This document shows, in pieces, positions 15,437 to 23,907 of a stretch of 64,000 nucleotides of DNA. The notes beneath the pieces are model-generated. The model saw only the letters and a list, made by a program, of their open reading frames with translations, did not search any database and was not told where the DNA came from. Positions within the stretch are counted from its first letter, which is position 1. Each line of letters starts with the position of its first letter. Origin of the DNA: CAZFBA01 sp964517135 (GTDB lineage: Bacteria > Cyanobacteriota > Vampirovibrionia > JBFMGH01); assembly GCA_964517135.1 (NCBI GenBank), contig CAZFBA010000019.1, positions 1-64,000 of the forward strand. Reading direction: 5' to 3'. The translations under genes and the position numbers were made by a program.

Positions 15437-17188
15437 TTATATTTTAAACCGATAATCTTTACGTTCCATATAGCTTGTATGCAATATTTCATGACTTTTA
15501 TGGCTTCCAGGATGGCCAAGAAACTCATCATAGAGCTTTTTGATAAATGGATTATTGTGGCAATTTCTTATATTTTTGGTTTTATCGTCTTCATATAGAC
15601 CTCTACCACGCTCCAGGCGTATATCGTCATTAATACTAACAGGTTGACCTCCTCCACCAATGCAGCCACCAGGGCAGGCCATGACTTCAATAAAGTGATA
15701 AGGTAGAGTTTCATTATTTTGTTTTGCTTCACGTACTTTATTAAGGACTTTCTCGACATTTCCAAGCCCGTGAGCAACTGCAAAGCAAACTCGGGTATCA
15801 TTTACAGGCATTTCAGCTTCTTTGACGCCATCAAGCCCTCGTATATTGTCAAATTCTACACGTTTAAGGTTTTTTCCAGTAGCATAATAATAGGCACTTC
15901 TTAAAGCTGCCTCCATAACGCCACCTGTAGTACCGAATATAACCCCACCACCTGAATAATCTGCTAGTATCTGGTCAGGATCACTTTCAGGAAGGCTTGC
16001 AAAGTCTACACCTGCCTGGTTAATCATACGGGATAGTTCTCTTGTTGTTAGAGAAATATCAATATCCTGATGGCCTGATGAAAACATCTGATAATCACGT
16101 GTAATCTCATATTTTTTGGCAGTACAGGGCATAATGGATACCATATATATTTGCTCAGGGTTGATTCTCATAATATCAGCATAGTAAGTTTTTGACAGTA
16201 CACCAACAATCTGGTGCGGAGACTTGCAAGTAGAGAAGTGTTTAATCATATCAGGATGAAATTTTTCTAGAAAGTCTACCCATGCCGGGCAGCAGGATGT
16301 AATAAGAGGTAAATCAGCTTCCTTATCTTTAAATCGCTTAATAAATTCAGTTGCTTCTTCAACTACTGTTATATCTGCTCCGAAACTGGTGTCGAAAACT
16401 GCTTTAAAACCAAGCCTTTTGAGCATTGTGTATATTTTTCGTGTAAGGTTTGTACCGGGGGTAAAGCCAAACCGTTCGCCAAGAGCCACTCTTACTGCTG
16501 GTGCTATCTGAACCACACAATATTTATCCGGGTCTCTGAGGGCAGCCCATACTTTTTGTGTTTCGTCATATTCAAATATAGCCCCTGTTGGGCAGTGTGC
16601 AGAGCATTGTCCGCATTTAACACAGGGCGAATCTGCAAGCGTTACATCTGCTGCCGGAGCTATTCTACTTTGGTATCCTCTCTCAACAAATGATAGAGCC
16701 CATACATTTTGAAGTTGCTGGCAAACTAACACACATCTACCGCACTGTATACATTTTTGGGGTTCTAGAACTATGGCTTTAGTTGTTTCATCTCTGGGTA
16801 TATCCCTACTAATTTTGTCGAAACATTCTTCTCTAATGCCAAATTCAGCGGTCAGAGTTTGCAATTCGCAGTTGTTGTTTCTGCCACAGGTCAGGCATTC
16901 ATTCGGATGGTGTGATAAAATAAGTTCGAGAACGATTTTTCTGGTCTCAACTATCTCCGGATCGTGCGTAATGACTTCCATATCGTTTTCTATTTCAGTG
17001 CAACAGGCTCTTAACATCTTGTTTGAGCCTTTTACCTTGACGACACAAATACCGCAAGAGGCAGAAGGAGGTAAATCAGGGTGTTTGCACAGGGTTGGAA
17101 TCTTTACCTGAAGCTTTTTAGCAGCATCAAGAATAGTCGTGCCCTCTTCTACGACAACTTCTATATCATTAATTTTTGCTTTAATCAT
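15437..17188 (-). CDS. hndD: [FeFe]-hydrogenase catalytic subunit HndD (second hydrogenase)
   Basis: This 583-residue protein is a paralogue of HydA with the same domain order: N-terminal [2Fe-2S] (LCKHPDLPPSASCGIC), a His-Cys3 cluster (HHPNECLTCGRNNNC), two [4Fe-4S] clusters (CIQCGRCVLVC and CVKCGQCSAHCP), and an H domain with TSCCPAW, MPCTAKKYE and MACPGGCIGGGGQP. All canonical H-cluster ligands are present. It ends an operon in the order hndA-hndB-hndC-hndD, as in the tetrameric enzyme of Desulfovibrio. I chose the ATG at 17188, six bases after GAGG; the ATG at 17191 is nearly as good. Confidence 0.95.
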   Translation of the reverse strand: MIKAKINDIEVVVEEGTTILDAAKKLQVKIPTLCKHPDLPPSASCGICVVKVKGSNKMLRACCTEIENDMEVITHDPEIVETRKIVLELILSHHPNECLTCGRNNNCELQTLTAEFGIREECFDKISRDIPRDETTKAIVLEPQKCIQCGRCVLVCQQLQNVWALSFVERGYQSRIAPAADVTLADSPCVKCGQCSAHCPTGAIFEYDETQKVWAALRDPDKYCVVQIAPAVRVALGERFGFTPGTNLTRKIYTMLKRLGFKAVFDTSFGADITVVEEATEFIKRFKDKEADLPLITSCCPAWVDFLEKFHPDMIKHFSTCKSPHQIVGVLSKTYYADIMRINPEQIYMVSIMPCTAKKYEITRDYQMFSSGHQDIDISLTTRELSRMINQAGVDFASLPESDPDQILADYSGGGVIFGTTGGVMEAALRSAYYYATGKNLKRVEFDNIRGLDGVKEAEMPVNDTRVCFAVAHGLGNVEKVLNKVREAKQNNETLPYHFIEVMACPGGCIGGGGQPVSINDDIRLERGRGLYEDDKTKNIRNCHNNPFIKKLYDEFLGHPGSHKSHEILHTSYMERKDYRFKI

Positions 17189-17201
17189 CATAAACCTCAC
17201 A

Positions 17202-18944
17202 TTATTTTCTGGTTACTGCGTCGAACTTGCATACTTCAGCACATTTTCCGCATTTAATGCATAAATCCGGGTCAATGACGAACCCTGTTTTTCTATCACC
17301 TTTGATGGCGTTTACGGGGCAGTTTTTGAAGCATAATCCACATTTGGTACATTTATCAGGTATTATATAATATGAAAGTAGTTCTGAACACTTGCCGGCC
17401 CGGCATTTTTTCTCCAGAATATGTTCTTTATATTCTTCTTCAAAGTACTGGAGGGTTGACACTACCGGGTTTGGTGCAGTTTGACCGAGCCCGCACAAGG
17501 AAGCTTTTTGCATACCCTGTGAAATAGATTTTAGTTTATCGATATCACCAAGTTCTCCTTTGCCTTCAGAAATTTTTTCCAGCAAGCGTAGCATCTGATA
17601 GCCTCCAATGCGGCAGGGAGCACATTTACCGCATGATTCATCAACGCAGAACTGGAGATAAAATTTGGCTATATCAACCATACAGTCTGTTTCGTCCATA
17701 ACGATAAGTCCACCAGAGCCCATAATGGAGCCCAATTCTTGCAGGGCTTCGTAACTAACTGGCGTATCAAAGTAATTTACAGGTATAACACCGCCTGATG
17801 GCCCTCCTGTCTGGACAGCTTTAATCTTTTTATCAGTTGCACTGCCTCCTCCGATGTCATTAATAAGGTTTTTTATGGGCATTCCCATTGCTACTTCTAC
17901 AAGGCCAGAATTTTTAATTTTTCCGGTTAAGGCAAAAACCTTTGTGCCTGTTGATTTTTCTGTTCCGACAGAGGAGTATTTTGTGCCTCCTTCGAGTATT
18001 ATATATGGTACATTAATTAATGTTTCAACGTTGTTAATAACTGTAGGCTGATTCCATAGTCCTTTAACTGATGGATAAGGCGGTCTTGGTCTTGGATATC
18101 CTCTTTTTCCTTCGATAGAAGCAATAAGTGCAGTTTCTTCTCCGCAAACAAAAGCTCCTGCTCCTAGTCTTATTTCAAGATCAAAGTTTACACGGCTATC
18201 AAGGATGTTTTTACCGAGAAGACCGTATTCATATGCCTGGTTAATTGCTTTTTGAATTCTTTCAATGGCAAGAGGGTATTCAGCTCTGATATAAAAGTAT
18301 CCCTGTGTGGCTTTAACGGCGTATCCAGCTATAATCATACCTTCTATAAGTGAGTGCGGATCGCCTTCGAGCATACTTCTATCCATATATGCTCCTGGAT
18401 CACCTTCGTCAGCGTTACATATAACATATTTTTGTTCTGAATCAACTTCCAGGGTGAATTTCCATTTAAGCCAGGTGGGATATCCACCACCACCACGACC
18501 TCTGAGCCCACTTTTTCTAATTTCATCAATAACATTTTCTGGTGACATTTCAGTCAGAGCTTTTGTAAGGGCAGAATAACCATCGTTAGCAATGTATTCA
18601 TCTATATTTTCAGGGTTAAGGTTGCCGCAATGTCTCAATGCTATTCTAACCTGCTTATATGATTCTTTTAAGTGCAGGTCAACCAGGGTTTTACCTTTTT
18701 CTATAGTGCTTTCAATTATTCTTCCAATGTCATTTTCTTTAACATTAACGTATGTAATATTTTCAGGTAGTAGTTTAAGGGTGATACCTTTATTGTAGAT
18801 TCCCATGTCTGCGATTTTAATGAGGTGTATTTTGTCAAGAAGGTTTTTTCCCTGTAGTTTTTGCTCGAATGCATTGTAGAATTTGCTTGTGTTGTCTTCT
18901 TTTGAGGTGTTTGTATCTTTAATATATATAATTTTTTCAGTCAT
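17202..18944 (-). CDS. hndC: NuoF-like flavoprotein subunit HndC, full-length with ferredoxin domain
   Basis: The 580-residue protein has an N-terminal thioredoxin-like region (about 1-100), the FMN/NADH core (GLRGRGGGGYPTWLKW, NADEGDPGAYMDR, GAFVCGEETAL), an SLBB domain, a [4Fe-4S] cluster (SCGKCAPCRIG) and a C-terminal two-cluster ferredoxin domain (CTKCGLCFKNCP, then CIKCGKCAEVC). The extra ferredoxin clusters are those found in bifurcating HydB/HndC proteins, so this complex may couple H2 to both NAD(H) and ferredoxin. The N-terminal region contains no cysteine and so cannot carry the usual [2Fe-2S] cluster. That cluster appears to be supplied by the separate HndB-like protein. Confidence 0.94.
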   Translation of the reverse strand: MTEKIIYIKDTNTSKEDNTSKFYNAFEQKLQGKNLLDKIHLIKIADMGIYNKGITLKLLPENITYVNVKENDIGRIIESTIEKGKTLVDLHLKESYKQVRIALRHCGNLNPENIDEYIANDGYSALTKALTEMSPENVIDEIRKSGLRGRGGGGYPTWLKWKFTLEVDSEQKYVICNADEGDPGAYMDRSMLEGDPHSLIEGMIIAGYAVKATQGYFYIRAEYPLAIERIQKAINQAYEYGLLGKNILDSRVNFDLEIRLGAGAFVCGEETALIASIEGKRGYPRPRPPYPSVKGLWNQPTVINNVETLINVPYIILEGGTKYSSVGTEKSTGTKVFALTGKIKNSGLVEVAMGMPIKNLINDIGGGSATDKKIKAVQTGGPSGGVIPVNYFDTPVSYEALQELGSIMGSGGLIVMDETDCMVDIAKFYLQFCVDESCGKCAPCRIGGYQMLRLLEKISEGKGELGDIDKLKSISQGMQKASLCGLGQTAPNPVVSTLQYFEEEYKEHILEKKCRAGKCSELLSYYIIPDKCTKCGLCFKNCPVNAIKGDRKTGFVIDPDLCIKCGKCAEVCKFDAVTRK

Positions 18945-18958
18945 GGTAACTTTTTCCT

Positions 18959-19297
18959 CTACATATTAATTTCATAAATATAGTCATGAATGAGGTTTTT
19001 CTTTTCGATATGTTCTTCAATTATTTTCAGGGCTATTTTTTTGTCAACGTTGCCGTAGAGAACCTTAGGTAATTCTTTAACATTAACTTCAACAAGAGGT
19101 TCAGCGCAGCACAGACCGATACAACCGCATTTTCTAACGGTAAGTGGCAGTTTGCGTTTTTTGATTTCTGTTTCAAAAACTTTAAATACTTCTTCTGCGC
19201 CTGCTGCTAGCCCGCAAGTACTCATTCCTATTTTTACACAGCATTCGCAGCTGGCCTGAGTGTTTTCTTTTATTGATTTGAGGTCAATTTTAGACAT
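18959..19297 (-). CDS. hndB: Thioredoxin-like [2Fe-2S] subunit HndB
   Basis: The 112-residue protein is a single thioredoxin-fold ferredoxin with cysteine groups 'CECCVKIGMSTCG' (about residues 17-29) and 'CGCIGLCCAEPLVEV' (about 58-72), matching HndB of NADP- or NAD-linked hydrogenases. It lies 14 bases before hndC and 5 after hndA. It probably transfers electrons within the complex, replacing the cluster missing from the HndC N-terminus. Confidence 0.88.
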   Translation of the reverse strand: MSKIDLKSIKENTQASCECCVKIGMSTCGLAAGAEEVFKVFETEIKKRKLPLTVRKCGCIGLCCAEPLVEVNVKELPKVLYGNVDKKIALKIIEEHIEKKNLIHDYIYEINM

Positions 19298-19302
19298 ATT
19301 AA

Positions 19303-19776
19303 TTATTCCTCGTTTTTGTATTTAGTGATTATATCTTTGATGTTGTCTGGAGAAACTTTGCTGAGCACTTTATCATTGATCATTACCACTGGTGCCAGTC
19401 CGCAGCATCCAAGGCATCTGACGACTTCCAGTTTAAAAAGGCCATCAGGGGTTGTTTCTCCTTCATTAACCTGTAATTCTTTTGAAAGTTTTTTCAGTAT
19501 TTCAGGTGCGCCTTTCAGATAGCAGGCAGTACCCATACAGACAGCGATTTTATACTTTCCGGGAGGGGTAACGGTAAAGTAGTTATAGAATGTTAGCACT
19601 TCATATATTCTTGCTAGTGGTATTTTCATTGCTTTAGAGAGCTTATATGCTTCTTCTTTAGGCACATAGCCATAATAATCCTGTATATCGTGCAGCACCA
19701 TAATGAGGTTGCCTTTTTTATCTTTCCATTTTTCCAGAAAGCTTTCTACTGATTTAATTTCAAGTGTATTGTTCAT
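19303..19776 (-). CDS. hndA: NuoE-like [2Fe-2S] subunit HndA
   Basis: The 157-residue protein has the NuoE arrangement: 'LSKAMKIPLARIYEVLTFYNYF' in the helical part, then 'CMGTACYLKG' and 'CLGCCGLAPVVMIND' giving the four cluster cysteines. It is the first gene of hndABCD. The ATG at 19776 has AGGAG eight bases upstream; a longer frame back to 19815 would overlap the operator and is unlikely. A Rex-type operator lies 23 bases upstream of this start. Confidence 0.94.
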   Translation of the reverse strand: MNNTLEIKSVESFLEKWKDKKGNLIMVLHDIQDYYGYVPKEEAYKLSKAMKIPLARIYEVLTFYNYFTVTPPGKYKIAVCMGTACYLKGAPEILKKLSKELQVNEGETTPDGLFKLEVVRCLGCCGLAPVVMINDKVLSKVSPDNIKDIITKYKNEE

Positions 19777-19799
19777 GTAAATATCTCCTGGGTATCGAA

Positions 19800-19817
19800 T
19801 TGTGAATATTTTCACGA
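19800..19817. promoter_or_regulatory. Rex-type operator upstream of hndABCD
   Basis: TTGTGAATATTTTCACGA matches the Rex consensus TTGTGAA-N4-TTCACAA at 13 of 14 fixed positions. It sits between the likely promoter (an AT-rich stretch at about 19820-19860) and the hndA ribosome-binding site, so a bound repressor would block the start of transcription. A second site controls the other hydrogenase operon. Confidence 0.7.
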
Positions 19818-19960
19818 ATGCTCAAAAAAATTTTAGTCAGTATTATTTTAGATCAAAAAAAGTATTAATTAAAAATTATTGAAATGAAATACGCAATCAG
19901 AGGTATAAATGAAACAATGGTTATAAGGGGCTTTATAAGCTTATCATGGAAATAAACACA

Positions 19961-19988
19961 AAAAAGAGGCTATCAAAAGCCTCTTTTT
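19961..19988. terminator. Symmetrical stem-loop terminator after the Asn-rich repeat gene
   Basis: An 11-bp perfect stem, AAAAAGAGGCT with AGCCTCTTTTT (19961-19971 and 19978-19988), has a 6-base loop. A/T runs on both sides would terminate in either direction. It follows the minus-strand gene ending at 20010. Confidence 0.85.
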
Positions 19989-20009
19989 ATATTGATTAAT
20001 GAGTAGTTG

Positions 20010-20582
20010 TTATGCCATGTTCCAGATGCCTATGTTGCCACCCTGAGAAGAGTTGGCGAACATATTCCAGATAGAGCCTGTGCTCTGGTTAAAGATATCA
20101 ATATGGCCGGCCCCTAATGTTTGGGCAGTTAGATTTTGAACGTTTCCAGCGTTGTTGAAGCCGATATAGTCAGGTCTTGCCTGTGGTGGTGGTGGAACCG
20201 GTACGTTATCAACGAGTGAAACATTTGTCATGCTTCCGCCCTGTGCGTTATTAATGAAGGCAAAGCCGTTATTAGCAGGTGAGAATACATTAGCAGCAAG
20301 GTTTTGGGTGTGTCCGGTGTTGTTGTATTTGACATTATCGCCATCAAAAGAGTTGATGCCAACATTACCAGCGTAACCGTTGTTTGTAGCCATAGTTTGA
20401 TCTGTCATAGCAAGATTTCCCATGAAACCATTGTTTGTAGCTGTACTGGCACCGAACATTGCGGTGTTGTTCATTGAGCCATAGTTAGTGGCATTGCTCT
20501 GGCCGTGCATTGCTGTGTTATTAACCAGACCATAGTTTGTTAAATTTGCGTTGACCATACTTAAATTGTTAATATAACCCAT
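20010..20582 (-). CDS. Asn-rich tandem-repeat protein of unknown function
   Basis: The 190-residue protein is low in charge and very rich in Asn, Gly, Ala and Thr. Residues 14-80 hold about four units of 18-19 residues of the form 'TN[YN]Gx[MVA][NG]N[TLV]AM', then two looser copies follow, a VPVPPPP linker near 130, and a tail with 'NNAGNVQNLTAQ'. It has no signal peptide or membrane segment. The regular Asn-Gly spacing suggests a beta-solenoid or an amyloid-like stack, but I recognise no family. A good ribosome-binding site (GAGAGGAG) precedes the ATG. It lies upstream of hndABCD on the same strand, separated by a strong terminator, so it is not part of that operon. Confidence 0.75.
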   Translation of the reverse strand: MGYINNLSMVNANLTNYGLVNNTAMHGQSNATNYGSMNNTAMFGASTATNNGFMGNLAMTDQTMATNNGYAGNVGINSFDGDNVKYNNTGHTQNLAANVFSPANNGFAFINNAQGGSMTNVSLVDNVPVPPPPQARPDYIGFNNAGNVQNLTAQTLGAGHIDIFNQSTGSIWNMFANSSQGGNIGIWNMA

Positions 20583-20948
20583 AAATAACTCCTCTCTTTA
20601 TTGCTGTAATTCAATTAAATTCAAAATAACCAACTATTAAGTTTTAAAAAAGTTACATAAGTCCTCCTGTTTAATGCTTAAACGGTAATGCTCCTTATGT
20701 ATAAAAAAACAAAACTGCAGAGAGGATTGCTAACACCAGGTGGTAGGAAACATACCACCAAGAGGTAGGCTTGAGAATAAATGTGTTGTTATATAAATAG
20801 TAAAAAGTCTTATGGTTAAGTGTTTAAGCTCTCTTTCGATAATTATTCAATCATTTGTATATATGGTTAGTTTGCAATAAATTTAGTTATTTTTTAACCG
20901 GATTTAAGTTTACAAACCTTAATAATTTATATATGTTTTAAATAATAC
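20583..20948. other. Intergenic region with a GGTGGTA/TACCACC hairpin
   Basis: These 366 AT-rich bases separate two minus-strand genes. They contain a 7-bp inverted repeat (20739-20745 with 20753-20759). It stands 156 bases upstream of the Asn-rich gene and could be a leader structure or a regulator site. No ORF or known RNA is seen. Confidence 0.4.
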
Positions 20949-21947
20949 TTAATTAGTTGTTAAATCAATAAGTGATCCTATTTCATTACCGGTTTCATTG
21001 AGCCAGCTATCCATTTGGGTGTATGTTTTTTCAAGAAGTTCAACTTCACTGACTTTTTTAGAATACTTAAAAAGCTTATCGCTAAAATTTCTTCTATCTT
21101 CACAATATATGGCGGCTCTCATTTTGAAATCCTTTATGATGTCTTCTGTATCCCAGGAGTATGTTTTATAATAGCTGTAAGCTTCGTCACTTATAACATC
21201 TTTATTCTTAAGGCTTTGAAGTATAGAGCCAAGCATCCGAATAATATCCCTGGCTTTTCTGTTTATAAGTCTTTCAAGTTCATTTATTTTATTCAGGTTT
21301 TGTATACCTTTAGGAGGGGTTATTAAAACTCTGGCAGTGGGCAAGTAATCAATTCTTTTAAGAGATTGTTTTTTGTTAATGCTATCTTTCAGGTCTGGCA
21401 CTATATAAAAATCCTGGTTATCTGCATTGTCTCTCAATTGCCCTGTTTTGTGAGCTGTTTTAAGACGGTCAGTAATATGCAGAAAGCTGATAAGTTCCTC
21501 ATTTTTAATCTTATTTTTAAGTTCAGGCTTAAAGAAAAGTTCTCTTACTTCCGGCGTAAGAAAATAATAGACAATATAAGCGTTAAAGAAAATCCACAAA
21601 ATGACTATGAACTTTGGCATGTTACCGAGTGGCATGTTGTTATAAAGCGTTGTATCAATAATAAGTATTTGAAAGGAGGCTACAATGAAGAATAAACTGA
21701 ATGAAAGCTGTAGTATCCATCCGTGTATTCGCAGTGCCAGCAGGTAATAAAACATCATAAGCGAGATGGCGAAAATAAAAATACCCCAGAAATAAGTAAA
21801 ATAATTTGTTGAGATTTTTGCAAGCGCCTCAATAGAACTTGCGTCATACGCCAGTGAACCAGATAGAAATACCTGAATTAATCCTGAAATAGAATAAATC
21901 AAGTATGCAATCACGAGAAATGTAAAAAACGCAGGTCTTTTAATCAT
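20949..21947 (-). CDS. Membrane protein with four N-terminal TM segments and a cytoplasmic helical domain
   Basis: The 332-residue protein begins with about four hydrophobic segments (near residues 7-30, 48-70, 78-98 and 112-130). A long charged, mainly helical region of about 195 residues follows with no motif I recognise. It contains 'LKTAHKTGQLRDNADNQD' near 165 and a segment resembling a four-helix bundle at 215-325. It is flanked by long intergenic regions and appears monocistronic. No function is assigned. Confidence 0.7.
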   Translation of the reverse strand: MIKRPAFFTFLVIAYLIYSISGLIQVFLSGSLAYDASSIEALAKISTNYFTYFWGIFIFAISLMMFYYLLALRIHGWILQLSFSLFFIVASFQILIIDTTLYNNMPLGNMPKFIVILWIFFNAYIVYYFLTPEVRELFFKPELKNKIKNEELISFLHITDRLKTAHKTGQLRDNADNQDFYIVPDLKDSINKKQSLKRIDYLPTARVLITPPKGIQNLNKINELERLINRKARDIIRMLGSILQSLKNKDVISDEAYSYYKTYSWDTEDIIKDFKMRAAIYCEDRRNFSDKLFKYSKKVSEVELLEKTYTQMDSWLNETGNEIGSLIDLTTN

Positions 21948-22096
21948 TTGTTATCCCTTTGTCTGATAAAATACTTTTAAGATTAGTAATTTCAACATTT
22001 AAGAGTACTTTAAAATAGTTTATGAATATATTATGATAAAAAAAAGCGGGTTAAAACAATCAATTATTATATAAACACAATATAAAGGCATATTGT

Positions 22097-23260
22097 ATGA
22101 GGCGAAAGAGATTATTATTATTAACCATATTGTTCACTGCATCGATGTTTTTTAATGTTACCGGTTTTGCAACAGATAAGACAGTGCTATATGTTGAACA
22201 ACTGGAAAACCAGATGTTCAGTATGACCTATGAAAATGATGATATAGCAGGACGATTAGATCGTCTGGAAGAGCTTATCTTCGGGCGAACTTACAAAGAT
22301 GAATCTTCAGATGTTCGCATGCTTAGATTAAAAGCTTTATTGTCAACGGAAGAGACGGCAATACCTACAGAAGAAGAGTATCAGGATGCTAATAAATATC
22401 CTGATGTTATAACGCTGGATAATAAGCCCTATAAATCACCTGATAAGGCTTCCAATTCAGGTAATACAGAACACTCTTTCTTGCCTGATTCTGATACGTC
22501 AACTGCCATACCTTTAGATTATGAGCAAAAGCATCCCCGGCAGGAATATAGCTATCATGACGATGTGGAAGTAGAAGATTATCCTGCTGTAAGTTTTCTT
22601 GAGACAAAAGTTTTCAACAATACTTATAAAGGAGAAGACGTCAGCCAGCGTCTTAACAGGCTTGAAAAAGAGCTTTTTAATGAAACTTCAAGTAACAAGT
22701 CTCTCAGTGAGCGCCTTGATAGTCTTAAAGTCGCTGTTCTGGGTACAACAAATATGCCACTGCCTCCCAGAGATGATTCAGGACGAATGGTTTATAACTA
22801 TCCAGCTAACCCGAGCGGTGGAACTTATTCTTTTACACCTAACATGAACCCTCAGCAGTATTATCAGTCTCCTGAAATGAATACTTTTCAACAGGGAGGT
22901 AACTATCCCGGCATTAATGAAGTGGAATATTCTCCATTAGAGCCCGGTTATGGCGATAACAGTATGTCCAGTGAGAGCCTGAAAGAAGTTACATCACGTT
23001 TAGAAGAAGATGTTCTCGGTCAATCATTTCAAGGAGAACCTTTGAATACACGCCTTGACCGACTTGAGATGCATATTTTTAACCGTACAGCACCGGGTTA
23101 TACTCCTGAAAGCAGGTTAGAACGTTTGATATCAGTAGTTGCTGCTGATAGTACGTCTGATCCCCACGACCTTACAAAAATAAAGCGTCTCAGAAAAATT
23201 CAAACAGGTCTGACAGTGGGAGGTTTGCTGTTTAGCATATTGAAGGGATTTTTATTTTAA
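22097..23260 (+). CDS. Secreted protein with three 'LExxVFxxxY...RLxRLE' repeats
   Basis: The 387-residue protein has a signal peptide (about 1-26). It has three copies of a roughly 45-residue amphipathic motif, at about 32-80, 165-215 and 295-345. Each follows the pattern LExx[MV]F-x4-[YF]-x4-D-x3-RLxRLExx[IL]F, separated by Pro/Ser-rich linkers. A hydrophobic stretch ends the chain. I have seen such repeats in secreted proteins of Melainabacteria-like genomes but know no assigned function. The motif may be a coiled-coil or periplasmic protein-interaction unit. It converges with trmL; both stop codons lie in one 18-bp palindrome. Confidence 0.78.
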   Translation: MRRKRLLLLTILFTASMFFNVTGFATDKTVLYVEQLENQMFSMTYENDDIAGRLDRLEELIFGRTYKDESSDVRMLRLKALLSTEETAIPTEEEYQDANKYPDVITLDNKPYKSPDKASNSGNTEHSFLPDSDTSTAIPLDYEQKHPRQEYSYHDDVEVEDYPAVSFLETKVFNNTYKGEDVSQRLNRLEKELFNETSSNKSLSERLDSLKVAVLGTTNMPLPPRDDSGRMVYNYPANPSGGTYSFTPNMNPQQYYQSPEMNTFQQGGNYPGINEVEYSPLEPGYGDNSMSSESLKEVTSRLEEDVLGQSFQGEPLNTRLDRLEMHIFNRTAPGYTPESRLERLISVVAADSTSDPHDLTKIKRLRKIQTGLTVGGLLFSILKGFLF

Positions 23261-23274
23261 TACATATGTATTAA
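23257..23274. repeat. 18-bp perfect palindrome containing two convergent stop codons
   Basis: TTAATACATATGTATTAA is its own reverse complement. It contains the TAA of the plus-strand gene (23258-23260) and the stop of trmL (23271-23273). Its 14-base core AATACATATGTATT also occurs at 38089-38102 and 57582-57595. Confidence 0.85.
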
Positions 23275-23735
23275 CTACGGTCTGCAAAAGGTTTTGTCTG
23301 TCTGATAGCTTCGTAAAGTACTATCCCTGCTGAAGTAGCAAGGTTCAGGCTCCGTTTGTTGCTTACCATCGGTATACGGATGCTTTTTTGAGGGTTGTTA
23401 AAGATTAGATTTTCTGGTAACCCTTTTGTTTCACTGCCAAAAACAAGGAAATCGTCAGAGGTATAAAGTACATCAGTATACAGTTGTGTTGCTTTTGTTG
23501 AAACATAGTAAAAATTATTCTCAGGATAAAGTTCCTGAAGGTCTTCCAGCCTGTCAAAAGTTTTAACATTCAGCTCATGCCAGTAATCCAGGCCAGCTCG
23601 CTTGAGGTGCCTGTCAGTAATAAAAAACCCTGGATAGCCTACCAGGTAAAGCTGAGCCCCTGTACATGAGCATAACCTGCCTATATTGCCGGTATTAGCA
23701 GGTATTTGTGGGTCTACAAGCACAATGGATAACAT
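23271..23735 (-). CDS. trmL: tRNA (cytidine/uridine-34-2'-O)-methyltransferase
   Basis: The 154-residue protein is a minimal SPOUT methyltransferase. It has the three knot motifs: 'PANTGNIGRLC' near residue 12, 'VFGSETKGLP' near 97, and 'RIPM' followed by 'SLNLATSAGIVLYEA' at 118-142. TrmL methylates the wobble ribose of tRNA-Leu using SAM. The length equals that of the E. coli enzyme. It stands alone on its strand. Confidence 0.94.
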   Translation of the reverse strand: MLSIVLVDPQIPANTGNIGRLCSCTGAQLYLVGYPGFFITDRHLKRAGLDYWHELNVKTFDRLEDLQELYPENNFYYVSTKATQLYTDVLYTSDDFLVFGSETKGLPENLIFNNPQKSIRIPMVSNKRSLNLATSAGIVLYEAIRQTKPFADRS

Positions 23736-23907
23736 TTAATACTTCTCTGATTTGCTATAATTACTAAAATCAATTATTTAAAAATGTTGAAAGGTTAACT
23801 ATCCTTTCTGAAAAGTTTTTTCATAAATATATCGCTAAAATTAACTATTTTGTTGGAATTATACTATAATTAAGTGGGCAAACAGATTAAATTTGGTAAA
23901 AAATTTC

